64,000 bases of DNA from Corallium rubrum (taxonomy: Eukaryota; Cnidaria; Anthozoa; Scleralcyonacea; Coralliidae), in NCBI GenBank assembly GCA_964035015.1, contig OZ036006.1:13125445-13189444 (forward strand). Reading direction: 5' to 3'. A program made the translations under genes and the position numbers. The notes under the pieces were generated by a model. The model was given only the letters and a program-made list of their open reading frames with translations, did not search any database and was not told where the DNA came from. Shown one piece after another: positions 44,801 through 59,800 of this stretch (position 1 is the first letter of the stretch; each line of letters begins with the position of its first letter).

Positions 44801-47800
44801 TAGATTCCAATCTGACATAGTATAATAAGTGGCGAGGTTAGAATTTAGATTCCAATCTGACATAGTATAATAAGTAGCGAGATTGGAATTTAGATTCCAA
44901 TCTGACATAGTATAATAAGTGGCGAGATTGGAATTTAGATTCCAATCTGACATAGTATAATAAGTGGCGAGATCGGAATTTAGATTCCAATCTGACATAG
45001 TACAATAAGTGGCGAGATTTAGATTCCAATCTGACATAGTATAATATGTGGCGAGATTGGAATTTAGATTCCTATCTGACATAGTATAATAAGTGGCGAG
45101 GTTGGAATTTAGATTCCAATCTGACATAGTATAATAAGTGGCGAGGTTGGAATTTAGATTACAATCTGACATAGTATAATAAGTGGCGAGATCGGAATTT
45201 AGATTCCAATCTGACATAGTACAATAAGTGGCGAGATTTAGATTCCAATCTGATATAGTATAATAAGTGGCGAGATTGGAATTTAGATTCCAATCTGACA
45301 TAGTATAATAAGTGGCGAGGTTGGTATTTAGATTCTAGTCTGACATAGTATAATAAGTGGCGAGGCTGGAATTTAGATTCCAATCTGATATAGTATAATA
45401 AGTGGCGAGATTGGAATTTAGATTCCAATCTGACATAGTATAATAAGTGGCGAGGTTGGTATTTAGATTCCAGTCTGACATAGTATAATAAGTGGCGAGG
45501 CTGGAATTTAGATTCCAATCTGATATAGTATAATAAGTGGCGAGATTGGAATTTAGATTCCAATCTGACATAGTATAATAAGTGGCGAGGTTGGAATTTA
45601 GATTCCAAACTGACATAGTATAATAAGTGGCGAGGTTGGAATTTAGATTCCAAGCTGACATAGTATAATAAGTGGCGAGGTTGGAATTTAGCTTCCAATT
45701 TGACATAGTATAATAAGTGGCGAGGTTGGAATTTAGATTCCAATCTGACATACTATAATAGGTGACGATATTGGAATTTAGATTCCAATCTGACATAGTA
45801 TAATAAGTGGCGGGGTTGGAATTTAGATTCCAATCTGACATAGTATAATAAGTGGCGAGATTGGAATTTAGATTCCAATCTGACATAGTATAATAAGTGA
45901 CGAGATTTCGATTCCAATCTGACATAGTATAATAAGTGGCGAGATTGGAATTTAGATTCCAATCTGACATAGTATAATAAGTGGCGAGGTTAGAATTTAG
46001 ATTCCAATCTGACAAAGTATAATAAGTGGCGAGGTTGGAATTTAGATTACAATCTCACATAGTATAATAAGTGGCGAGATCGGAATTTAGATTCCAATCT
46101 GACATAGTACAATAAGTGGCGAGATTTAGATTCCAATCTGATATAGTATAATAAGTGGCGAGATTGGAATTTAGATTCCAATTTGACATAGTATAATAAG
46201 TGGCGAGGTTGGTATTTAGATTCCAATCTGACATAGTATAATAAGTGGCGAGATTGGAATTTAGATTCCAATCTGACATAGTATAATAAGTGGCGAGGTT
46301 GGAATTTAGATTCCAATCTGACATAGTATAATAAGTGGCGAGGTTGGAATTTAGATTCCAATCTGACATAGTATAATAAGTGGCGAGGTTGGAATTTAGA
46401 TTCCAATCTGACATATACTCTAACAAGTGGCGAGGTTGGAATTTAGATTCCAATCTGACATAGTACAATAAGTGGCGAGATTTAGATTGCAATCTGACAT
46501 ACTATAATAGGTGACGATATTGGAATTTAGATTCCAATCTGACATAGTATAATAAGTGGCGGGGTTGGAATTTAGATTCCAATCTGACATAGTATAATAA
46601 GTGGCGAGGTTGGAATTTAGATTGCAAACTGACATAGTATAATAAGTGGCGAGGTTGGTATTTAGATTCCAATCTGACATAGTATAATAAGTGGCGAGAT
46701 TGGAATTTAGATTCCAATCTGACATAGTATAATAAGTGGCGAGGTTGGAATTTAGATTGCAAACTGACATAGTATAATAAGTGGCGAGGTTGGAATTTAG
46801 ATTCCAAGCTGACATAGTATAATAAGTGGCGAGGTTGGAATTTAGCTTCCAATTTGACATAGTATAATAAGTGGCGAGGTTGGTATTTAGATTCCAATCT
46901 GACATAGTATAATAAGTGGCGAGAGTGGAATTTAGATTCCAATCTGACATAGTATAATAAGTGGCGAGGTTGGAATTTAGATTCCAATCTGACATAGTAT
47001 AATAAGTGGCGAGGTTGGAATTTAGATTCCAATCTGACATAGTATAATAAGTGGCGAGGTTGGAATTTAGATTCCAATCTGACATATACTCTAATAAGTG
47101 GCGAGGTTGGAATTTAGATTCCAATCTGACATAGTACAATAAGTGGCGAGATTTAGATTCCAATCTGACATACTATAATAGGTGACGATATTGGAATTTA
47201 GATTGCAAGCTGACATAGTATAATAAGTGGCGAGGTTGGAATTTAGCTTCCAATTTGACATAGTATAATAAGTGGCGAGGTTGGAATTTAGATTCCAATC
47301 TGACATAGTATAATAAGTGGCGAGGTTGGAATTTAGATTCCAATCTGACATAGTATAATAAGTGGCGAGGTTGGAATTTAGATTCCGATCTGACATAGTA
47401 TAATAAGTGGCGAGGTTGGAATTTAGATTCCAATCTGACATAGTATAATAAGTGGCGAGGTTGGAATTTAGATTCCAATCTGACATAGTATAATAAGTGG
47501 CGAGGTTGGAATTTAGATTCCAATCTGACATACTATAATAAGTGGCGAGATTGGAATTTGGATTCCTATCTGACATAGTATAATAAGTGGCGAGATCGGA
47601 ATTTAGATTCCAATCTGACATAGTATAATAAGTGGCGAGATTTAGATTCCAATCTGACATAGTATAATAAGTGGGGAGATTGGAATTTAGATTCCAATCT
47701 GACATAGTATAATAGGTGACGAGATTGGAATTTAGATTCCAATCTGACATAGTATAATAAGTGGCGAGGTTAGAATTTAGATTCCAATCTGACATAGTAT

Positions 47801-50800
47801 AATAGGTGACGAGATTGGAATTTAGATTCCAATCTGACATAGTATAATAAGTGGCGAGGTTAGAATTTAGATTCCAATCTGACATAGTATAATAAGTAGC
47901 GAGATTGGAATTTAGATTCCAATCTGACATAGTATAATAAGTGGCGAGATTGGAATTTAGATTCCAATCTGACATAGTATAATAAGTGGCGAGATCGGAA
48001 TTTAGATTCCAATCTGACATAGTACAATAAGTGGCGAGATTTAGATTCCAATCTGACATAGTATAATATGTGGCGAGATTGGAATTTAGATTCCTATCTG
48101 ACATAGTATAATAAGTGGCGAGGTTGGAATTTAGATTCCAATCTGACATAGTATAATAAGTGGCGAGGTTGGAATTTAGATTACAATCTGACATAGTATA
48201 ATAAGTGGCGAGATCGGAATTTAGATTCCAATCTGACATAGTACAATAAGTGGCGAGATTTAGATTCCAATCTGATATAGTATAATAAGTGGCGAGATTG
48301 GAATTTAGATTCCAATCTGACATAGTATAATAAGTGGCGAGGTTGGTATTTAGATTCCAGTCTGACATAGTATAATAAGTGGCGAGGCTGGAATTTAGAT
48401 TCCAATCTGATATAGTATAATAAGTGGCGAGATTGGAATTTAGATTCCAATCTGACATAGTATAATAAGTGGCGAGGTTGGTATTTAGATTCCAGTCTGA
48501 CATAGTATAATAAGTGGCGAGGCTGGAATTTAGATTCCAATCTGATATAGTATAATAAGTGGCGAGATTGGAATTTAGATTCCAATCTGACATAGTATAA
48601 TAAGTGGCGAGGTTGGAATTTAGATTCCAAACTGACATAGTATAATAAGTGGCGAGGTTGGAATTTAGATTCCAAGCTGACATAGTATAATAAGTGGCGA
48701 GGTTGGAATTTAGCTTCCAATTTGACATAGTATAATAAGTGGCGAGGTTGGAATTTAGATTCCAATCTGACATACTATAATAGGTGACGATATTGGAATT
48801 TAGATTCCAATCTGACATAGTATAATAAGTGGCGGGGTTGGAATTTAGATTCCAATCTGACATAGTATAATAAGTGGCGAGATTGGAATTTAGATTCCAA
48901 TCTGACATAGTATAATAAGTGACGAGATTTCGATTCCAATCTGACATAGTATAATAAGTGGCGAGATTGGAATTTAGATTCCAATCTGACATAGTATAAT
49001 AAGTGGCGAGGTTAGAATTTAGATTCCAATCTGACAAAGTATAATAAGTGGCGAGGTTGGAATTTAGATTACAATCTCACATAGTATAATAAGTGGCGAG
49101 ATCGGAATTTAGATTCCAATCTGACATAGTACAATAAGTGGCGAGATTTAGATTCCAATCTGATATAGTATAATAAGTGGCGAGATTGGAATTTAGATTC
49201 CAATTTGACATAGTATAATAAGTGGCGAGGTTGGTATTTAGATTCCAATCTGACATAGTATAATAAGTGGCGAGATTGGAATTTAGATTCCAATCTGACA
49301 TAGTATAATAAGTGGCGAGGTTGGAATTTAGATTCCAATCTGACATAGTATAATAAGTGGCGAGGTTGGAATTTAGATTCCAATCTGACATAGTATAATA
49401 AGTGGCGAGGTTGGAATTTAGATTCCAATCTGACATATACTCTAATAAGTGGCGAGGTTGGAATTTAGATTCCAATCTGACATAGTACAATAAGTGGCGA
49501 GATTTAGATTGCAATCTGACATACTATAATAGGTGACGATATTGGAATTTAGATTCCAATCTGACATAGTATAATAAGTGGCGGGGTTGGAATTTAGATT
49601 CCAATCTGACATAGTTTTTATAAGTGGCGAGGTTGGAATTTAGATTGCAAACTGACATAGTATAATAAGTGGCGAGGTTGGAATTTAGATTCCAATCTGA
49701 CATAGTATAATAAGTGGCGAGATTGGAATTTAGATTCCAATCTGACATAGTATAATAAGTGGCGAGGTTGGAATTTAGATTGCAAACTGACATAGTATAA
49801 TAAGTGGCGAGGTTGGAATTTAGATTCCAAGCTGACATAGTATAATAAGTGGCGAGGTTGGAATTTAGCTTCCAATTTGACATAGTATAATAAGTGGCGA
49901 GGTTGGAATTTAGATTCCAATCTGACATAGTATAATAAGTGGCGAGGTTGGAATTTAGATTCCAATCTGACATAGTATAATAAGTGGCGAGGTTGGAATT
50001 TAGATTCCGATCTGACATAGTATAATAAGTGGCGAGGTTGGAATTTAGATTCCAATCTGACATAGTATAATAAGTGGCGAGGTTGGAATTTAGATTCCAA
50101 TCTGACATAGTATAATAAGTGGCGAGGTTGGAATTTAGATTCCAATCTGACATACTATAATAAGTGGCGAGATTGGAATTTGGATTCCTATCTGACATAG
50201 TATAATAAGTGGCGAGATCGGAATTTAGATTCCAATCTGACATAGTATAATAAGTGGCGAGATTTAGATTCCAATCTGACATAGTATAATAAGTGGCGAG
50301 ATTGGAATTTAGATTCCAATCTGACATAGTATAATAGGTGACGAGATTGGAATTTAGATTCCAATCTGACATAGTATAATAAGTGGCGAGGTTAGAATTT
50401 AGATTCCAATCTGACATAGTATAATAGGTGACGAGATTGGAATTTAGATTCCAATCTGACATAGTATAATAAGTGGCGAGGTTAGAATTTAGATTCCAAT
50501 CTGACATAGTATAATAAGTAGCGAGATTGGAATTTAGATTCCAATCTGACATAGTATAATAAGTGGCGAGATTGGAATTTAGATTCCAATCTGACATAGT
50601 ATAATAAGTGGCGAGATCGGAATTTAGATTCCAATCTGACATAGTACAATAAGTGGCGAGATTTAGATTCCAATCTGACATAGTATAATATGTGGCGAGA
50701 TTGGAATTTAGATTCCTATCTGACATAGTATAATAAGTGGCGAGGTTGGAATTTAGATTCCAATCTGACATAGTATAATAAGTGGCGAGGTTGGAATTTA

Positions 50801-53800
50801 GATTACAATCTGACATAGTATAATAAGTGGCGAGATCGGAATTTAGATTCCAATCTGACATAGTACAATAAGTGGCGAGATTTAGATTCCAATCTGATAT
50901 AGTATAATAAGTGGCGAGATTGGAATTTAGATTCCAATCTGACATAGTATAATAAGTGGCGAGGTTGGTATTTAGATTCCAGTCTGACATAGTATAATAA
51001 GTGGCGAGGCTGGAATTTAGATTCCAATCTGATATAGTATAATAAGTGGCGAGATTGGAATTTAGATTCCAATCTGACATAGTATAATAAGTGGCGAGGT
51101 TGGTATTTAGATTCCAGTCTGACATAGTATAATAAGTGGCGAGGCTGGAATTTAGATTCCAATCTGATATAGTATAATAAGTGGCGAGATTGGAATTTAG
51201 ATTCCAATCTGACATAGTATAATAAGTGGCGAGGTTGGAATTTAGATTCCAAACTGACATAGTATAATAAGTGGCGAGGTTGGAATTTAGATTCCAAGCT
51301 GACATAGTATAATAAGTGGCGAGGTTGGAATTTAGCTTCCAATTTGACATAGTATAATAAGTGGCGAGGTTGGAATTTAGATTCCAATCTGACATACTAT
51401 AATAGGTGACGATATTGGAATTTAGATTCCAATCTGACATAGTATAATAAGTGGCGGGGTTGGAATTTAGATTCCAATCTGACGTAGTATAATAAGTGGC
51501 GAGATTGGAATTTAGATTCCAATCTGACATAGTATAATAAGTGACGAGATTTCGATTCCAATCTGACATAGTATAATAAGTGGCGAGATTGGAATTTAGA
51601 TTCCAATCTGACATAGTATAATAAGTGGCGAGGTTAGAATTTAGATTCCAATCTGACAAAGTATAATAAGTGGCGAGGTTGGAATTTAGATTACAATCTC
51701 ACATAGTATAATAAGTGGCGAGATCGGAATTTAGATTCCAATCTGACATAGTACAATAAGTGGCGAGATTTAGATTCCAATCTGATATAGTATAATAAGT
51801 GGCGAGATTGGAATTTAGATTCCAATCTGACATAGTATGATAAGTGGCGAGGTTGGTATTTAGATTCCAATCTGACATAGTATAATAAGTGGCGAGAGTG
51901 GAATTTAGATTCCAATCTGACATAGTATAATAAGTGGCGAGGTTGGAATTTAGATTCCAATCTGACATAGTATAATAAGTGGCGAGGTTGGAATTTAGAT
52001 TCCAATCTGACATAGTATAATAAGTGGCGAGGTTGGAATTTAGATTCCAATCTGACATATACTCTAATAAGTGGCGAGGTTGGAATTTAGATTCCAATCT
52101 GACATAGTACAATAAGTGGCGAGATTTAGATTCCAATCTGACATACTATAATAGGTGACGATATTGGAATTTAGATTCCAATCTGACATAGTATAATAAG
52201 TGGCGGGGTTGGAATTTAGATTCCAATCTGACATAGTATAATAAGTGGCGAGATTGGAATTTGGATTCCAATCTGACGTAGTATAATAGGTGACGAGATT
52301 GGAATTTAGATTCCAATCTGACATAGTATAATAAGTGGCGAGGTTGGAATTTAGATTCCAATCTGACATAGTACAATAAGTGGCGAGATTTAGATTCCAA
52401 TCTGACATACTATAATAGGTGACGATATTGGTATTTAGATTCCAATCTGACATAGTATAATAAGTGGCGAGGTTGGAATTTAGATTCCAATCTGATATAG
52501 TATAATAAGTGGCGAGATTGGAATTTAGATTCCAATCTGACATAGTATAATAAGTGGGGAGGTTGGAATTTAGATTCCAATCTGACATAGTATAATAAGT
52601 GGCGAGGTTGGAATTTGGATTCCAATCTGACATAGTATAATAAGTGGCGAGGTTGGAATTTAGATTCCAATCTGACATAGTATAATAAGTGGCGAGGTTG
52701 GAATTTATATTCCAATCTGACATAGTATAATAAGTGGCGAGGTTGGAATTTAGATTCCAATCTGACATAGTATAATAAGTGGCGAGGTTGGAATTTAGAT
52801 TCCAATCTGACAAAGTATAATAAGTGGCGAGGTTGGAATTTAGATTCCAATCTGACAAAGTATAATAAGTGGCGAGGTTGGAATTTAGATTCCTATCTGA
52901 CATAGTATAATAAGTGACGAGATTGGAATTTAGATTCCAATCTGACATAGTATAATAAGTGACGAGATTTCGATTTCAATCTGACATAGTATAATAGGTG
53001 ACGTGATTGGAATTTAGATTTCAATCTGACATAGTATAATAAGTGGCGAGATTGGAATTTGGATTCCAATCTGACATAGTATAATAAGTGGCGAGATTTA
53101 GATTCCAGTCTGACATAGTATAATAAGTGGCGAGATTGGAATTTAGATTCCAATCTGACATAGTACAATAAGTGGCGAGATTTCGATTACAATCTGACAT
53201 AGTATAATATGTGGCGAGATTGGAATTTAGATTCCTATCTGACATAGCATAATAAGTGGCGAGGTTGGAATTTAGATTCCTATCTGACATAGTATAATAA
53301 GTGGCGAGGTTGGAATTTAGATTCCAATCTGACATAGTATAATAAGTGGCGAGATTGGAATTTAGATTCCAATCTGACATAGTATAATAGGTGACGAGAT
53401 TGGAATTTAGATTCCAATCTGACATAGTATAATATGTGGCGAGGTTGGAATTTAGATTCCAATCTGACATAGTATAATAAGTGACGAGATTGGAATTTGA
53501 TTTCCAATCTGACATAGTATAATAAGTGGGGAGGTTGGAATTTAGATTCCAATCTGACATAGTATAATAAGTGGCGAGGTTGGAATTTGGATTCCAATCT
53601 GACATAGTATAATAAGTGGCGAGGTTGGAATTTAGATTCCAATCTGACATAGTGTAATAAGTGGCGAGGTTGGAATTTATATTCCAATCTGACATAGTAT
53701 AATAAGTGGCGAGGTTGGAATTTAGATTCCAATCTGACATAGTATAATAAGTGGCGAGGTTGGAATTTAGATTCCAATCTGACAAAGTATAATAAGTGGC

Positions 53801-56800
53801 GAGGTTGGAATTTAGATTCCAATCTGACAAAGTATAATAAGTGGCGAGGTTGGAATTTAGATTCCTATCTGACATAGTATAATAAGTAGCGAGATTGGAA
53901 TTTAGATTCCAATCTGACATAGTATAATAAGTGGCGAGGTTGGAATTTAGATTCCAATCTGACATAGTATAATAAGTGGCGAGGTTGGAATTTACATTAC
54001 AATCTGACATAGTATAATAAGTGGCGAGATCGGAATTGAGATTCCAATCTGACATAGTACAATAAGTGGCGAGATTTAGATTCCAATCTGATATAGTATA
54101 ATAAGTGGCGAGATTGGAATTTAGATTCCAATCTGACATAGTATAATAAGTGGCGAGATTGGAATTTAGATTACAATCTGACATAGTATAATAAGTGGCG
54201 AGATCGGAATTTAGATTCCAATCTGACATAGTACAATAAGTGGCGAGATTTAGATTCCAATCTGACATAGTATAATAAGTGGCGAGGTTCGAATTTAGAT
54301 TCCAATCTGACATAGTATAATAAGTGGCGAGGCTGGAATTTAGATTCCAAGCTGATATAGTATAATAAGTGGCGAGATTGGAATTTAGATTCCAATCTGA
54401 CATAGTATAATAAGTGGCGAGGTTGGTATTTAGATTCCAATCTGACATAGTATAATAAGTGGCGAGATTGGAATTTAGATTCCAATCTGACATAGTATAA
54501 TAAGTGGCGAGGTTGGAATTTAGATTGCAAACTGACATAGTATAATAAGTGGCGAGGTTGGTATTTAGATTCCAATCTGACATAGTATAATAAGTGGCGA
54601 GATTGGAATTTAGATTCCAATCTGACATAGTATAATAAGTGGCGATGTTGGAATTTAGATTGCAAACTGACATAGTATAATAAGTGGCGAGGTTGGAATT
54701 TAGATTCCAATCTGACATAGTATAATAAGTGGCGAGGTTGGAATTTAGCTTCCAATTTGACATAGTATAATAAGTGGCGAGGTTGGAATTTAGATTCCAA
54801 TCTGACATAGTATAATAAGTGGCGAGGTTGGAATTTAGATTCCAATCTGACATAGTATAATAAGTGGCGAGGTTGGAATTTAGATTCCGATCTGACATAG
54901 TATAATAAGTGGCGAGGTTGGAATTTAGATTCCAATCTGACATAGTATAATAAGTGGCGAGGTTGGAATTTAGATTCCAATCTGACATAGTATAATAAGT
55001 GGCGAGGTTGGAATTTAGATTCCAATCTGACATACTATAATAAGTGGCGAGTTTGGAATTTGGATTCCTATCTGACATAGTATAATAAGTGGCGAGATCG
55101 GAATTTAGATTCCAATCTGACATAGTATAATAAGTGGCGAGATTTAGATTCCAATCTGACATAGTATAATAAGTGGCGAGATTGGAATTTAGATTCCAAT
55201 CTGACATAGTATAATAGGTGACGAGATTGGAATTTAGATTCCAATCTGACATAGTATAATAAGTGGCGAGATTGGAATTTAGATTCCAATCTGACATAGT
55301 ATAATAGGTGACGAGATTGGAATTTAGATTCCAATCTGGCATAGTATAATAAGTGGCGAGGTTAGAATTTAGATTCCAATCTGACATAGTATAATAAGTA
55401 GCGAGATTGGAATTTAGATTCCAATCTGACATAGTATAATAAGTGGCGAGATTGGAATTTAGATTCCAATCTGACATAGTACAATAAGTGGCGAGATTTA
55501 GATTCCAATCTGACATAGTATAATATGTGGCGAGATTGGAATTTAGATTCCTATCTGACATAGTATAATAAGTGGCGAGGTTGGAATTTAGATTCCAATC
55601 TGACATAGAATAATAAGTGGCGAGGTTGGAATTTAGATTACAATCTGACATAGTATAATAAGTGGCGAGATCGGAATTTAGATTCCAATCTGACATAGTA
55701 CAATAAGTGGCGAGATTTAGATTCCAATCTGATATAGTATAATAAGTGGCGAGATTGGAATTTAGATTCCAATCTGACATAGTATAATAAGTGGCGAGGT
55801 TGGTATTTAGATTCCAGTCTGACATAGTATAATAAGTGGCGAGGCTGGAATTTAGATTCCAATCTGATATAGTATAATAAGTGGCGAGGTTGGAATTTAG
55901 ATTCCAATCTGACATAGTATAATAAGTGGCGAGGTTGGTATTTAGATTCCAGTCTGACATAGTATAATAAGTGGCGAGGCTCGAATTTAGATTCCAATCT
56001 GATATAGTATAATAAGTGGCGAGATTGGAATTTAGATTCCAATCTGACATAGTATAATAAGTGGCGAGGTTGGAATTTAGATTCCAAACTGACATAGTAT
56101 AATAAGTGGCGAGGTTGGAATTTAGATTCCAAGCTGACATAGTATAATAAGTGGCGAGGTTGGAATTTAGCTTCCAATTTGACATAGTATAATAAGTGGC
56201 GAGGTTGGAATTTAGATTCCAATCTGACATACTATAATAGGTGACGATATTGGAATTTAGATTCCAATCTGACATAGTATAATAAGTGGCGAGGTTGGAA
56301 TTTAGATTCCGATCTGACATAGTATAATAAGTGGCGAGGTTGGAATTTAGATTCCAATCTGACATAGTATAATAAGTGGCGAGGTTGGAATTTAGATTCC
56401 AATCTGACATAGTATAATAAGTGGCGAGGTTGGAATTTAGATTCCAATCTGACATACTATAATAAGTGGCGAGATTGGAATTTGGATTCCTATCTGACAT
56501 AGTATAATAAGTGGCGAGATCGGAATTTAGATTCCAATCTGACATAGTATAATAAGTGGCGAGATTTAGATTCCAATCTGACATAGTATAATAAGTGGCG
56601 AGATTGGAATTTAGATTCCAATCTGACATAGTATAATAGGTGACGAGATTGGAATTTAGATTCCAATCTGACATAGTATAATAAGTGGCGAGGTTAGAAT
56701 TTAGATTCCAATCTGACATAGTATAATAGGTGACGAGATTGGAATTTAGATTCCAATCTGACATAGTATAATAAGTGGCGAGGTTAGAATTTAGATTCCA

Positions 56801-59800
56801 ATCTGTCATAGTATAATAAGTAGCGAGATTGGAATTTAGATTCCAATCTGACATAGTATAATAAGTGGCGAGATTGGAATTTAGATTCCAATCTGACATA
56901 GTATAATAAGTGGCGAGATCGGAATTTAGATTCCAATCTGACATAGTACAATAAGTGGCGAGATTTAGATTCCAATCTGACATAGTATAATATGTGGCGA
57001 GATTGGAATTTAGATTCCTATCTGACATAGTATAATAAGTGGCGAGGTTGGAATTTAGATTCCAATCTGACATAGTATAATAAGTGGCGAGGTTGGAATT
57101 TAGATTACAATCTGACATAGTATAATAAGTGGCGAGATCGGAATTTAGATTCCAATCTGACATAGTACAATAAGTGGCGAGATTTAGATTCCAATCTGAC
57201 ATAGTATAATAAGTGGCGAGATTGGAATTTAGATTCCAATCTGACATAGTATAATAAGTGGCGAGGTTGGTATTTAGATTCCAGTCTGACATAGTATAAT
57301 AAGTGGCGAGGCTGGAATTTAGATTCCAATCTGATATAGTATAATAAGTGGCGAGATTGGAATTTAGATTCCAATCTGACATAGTATAATAAGTGGCGAG
57401 GTTGGTATTTAGATTCCAGTCTGACATAGTATAATAAGTGGCGAGGCTGGAATTTAGATTCCAATCTGATATAGTATAATAAGTGGCGAGATTGGAATTT
57501 AGATTCCAATCTGACATAGTATAATAAGTGGCGAGGTTGGAATTTAGATTCCAAACTGACATAGTATAATAAGTGGCGAGGTTGGAATTTAGATTCCAAG
57601 CTGACATAGTATAATAAGTGGCGAGGTTGGAATTTAGCTTCCAATTTGACATAGTATAATAAGTGGCGAGGTTGGAATTTAGATTCCAATCTGACATACT
57701 ATAATAGGTGACGATATTGGAATTTAGATTCCAATCTGACATAGTATAATAAGTGGCGGGGTTGGAATTTAGATTCCAATCTGACATAGTATAATAAGTG
57801 GCGAGATTGGAATTTAGATTCCAATCTGACATAGTATAATAAGTGACGAGATTTCGATTCCAATCTGACATAGTATAATAAGTGGCGAGATTGGAATTTA
57901 GATTCCAATCTGACATAGTATAATAAGTGGCGAGGTTAGAATTTAGATTCCAATCTGACAAAGTATAATAAGTGGCGAGGTTGGAATTTAGATTCCAATC
58001 TGACATAGTATAATAAGTGGCGAGATCGGAATTTAGATTCCAATCTGACATAGTACAATAAGTGGCGAGATTTAGATTCCAATCTGACATAGTATAATAA
58101 GTGGCGAGATTGGAATTTAGATTCCTATCTTACATAGTATAATAAGTAGCGAGATTGGAATTTAGATTCCAATCTGACATAGTATAATAAGTGGCGAGAT
58201 TGGAATTTAGATTCCAATCTGACATAGTATAATAAGTGGCGAGATCGGAATTTAGATTCCAATCTGACATAGTACAATAAGTGGCGAGATTTAGATTCCA
58301 ATCTGACATAGTATAATATGTGGCGAGATTGGAATTTAGATTCCTACCTGACATAGTATAATAAGTGGCGAGGTTGGAATTTAGATTCCAATCTGACATA
58401 GTATAATAAGTGGCGAGGTTGGAATTTAGATTACAATCTGACATAGTATAATAAGTGGCGAGATCGGAATTTAGATTCCAATCTGACATAGTACAATAAG
58501 TGGCGAGATTTAGATTCCAATCTGATATAGTATAATAAGTGGCGAGATTGGAATTTAGATTCCAATCTGACATAGTATAATAAGTGGCGAGGTTGGTATT
58601 TAGATTCCAGTCTGACATAGTATAATAAGTGGCGAGGCTGGAATTTAGATTCCAATCTGATATAGTATAATAAGTGGCGAGATTGGAATTTAGATTCCAA
58701 TCTGACATAGTATAATAAGTGGCGAGGTTGGTATTTAGATTCCAGTCTGACATAGTATAATAAGTGGCGAGGCTGGAATTTAGATTCCAATCTGATATAG
58801 TATAATAAGTGGCGAGATTGGAATTTAGATTCCAATCTGACATAGTATAATAAGTGGCGAGGTTGGAATTTAGATTCCAAACTGACATAGTATAATAAGT
58901 GGCGAGGTTGGAATTTAGATTCCAAGCTGACATAGTATAATAAGTGGCGAGGTTAGAATTTAGCTTCCAATTTGACATAGTATAATAAGTGGCGAGGTTG
59001 GAATTTAGATTCCAATCTGACATACTATAATAGGTGACGATATTGGAATTTAGATTCCAATCTGACATAGTATAATAAGTGGCGGGGTTGGAATTTAGAT
59101 TCCAATCTGACATAGTATAATAAGTGGCGAGATTGGAATTTAGATTCCAATCTGACATAGTATAATAAGTGACGAGATTTCGATTCCAATCTGACATAGT
59201 ATAATAAGTGGCGAGATTGGAATTTAGATTCCAATCTGACATAGTATAATAAGTGGCGAGGTTAGAATTTAGATTCCAATCTGACAAAGTATAATAAGTG
59301 GCGAGGTTGGAATTTAGATTCCAATCTGACATAGTATAATAAGTGGCGAGATCGGAATTTAGATTCCAATCTGACATAGTACAATAAGTGGCGAGATTTA
59401 GATTCCAATCTGACATAGTATAATAAGTGGCGAGATTGGAATTTAGATTCCTATCTGACATAGTATAATAAGTGGCGAGGTTGGAATTTAGATTCCAATC
59501 TGACATAGTATAATAAGTGGCGAGGTTGGAATTTAGATTACAATCTCACATAGTATAATAAGTGGCGAGATCGGAATTTAGATTCCAATCTGACATAGTA
59601 CAATAAGTGGCGAGATTTAGATTCCAATCTGATATAGTATAATAAGTGGCGAGATTGGAATTTAGATTCCAATCTGACATAGTATAATAAGTGGCGAGGT
59701 TGGTATTTAGATTCCAATCTGACATAGTATAATAAGTGGCGAGATTGGAATTTAGATTGCAATCTGACATAGTATAATAAGTGGCGAGGTTGGAATTTAG

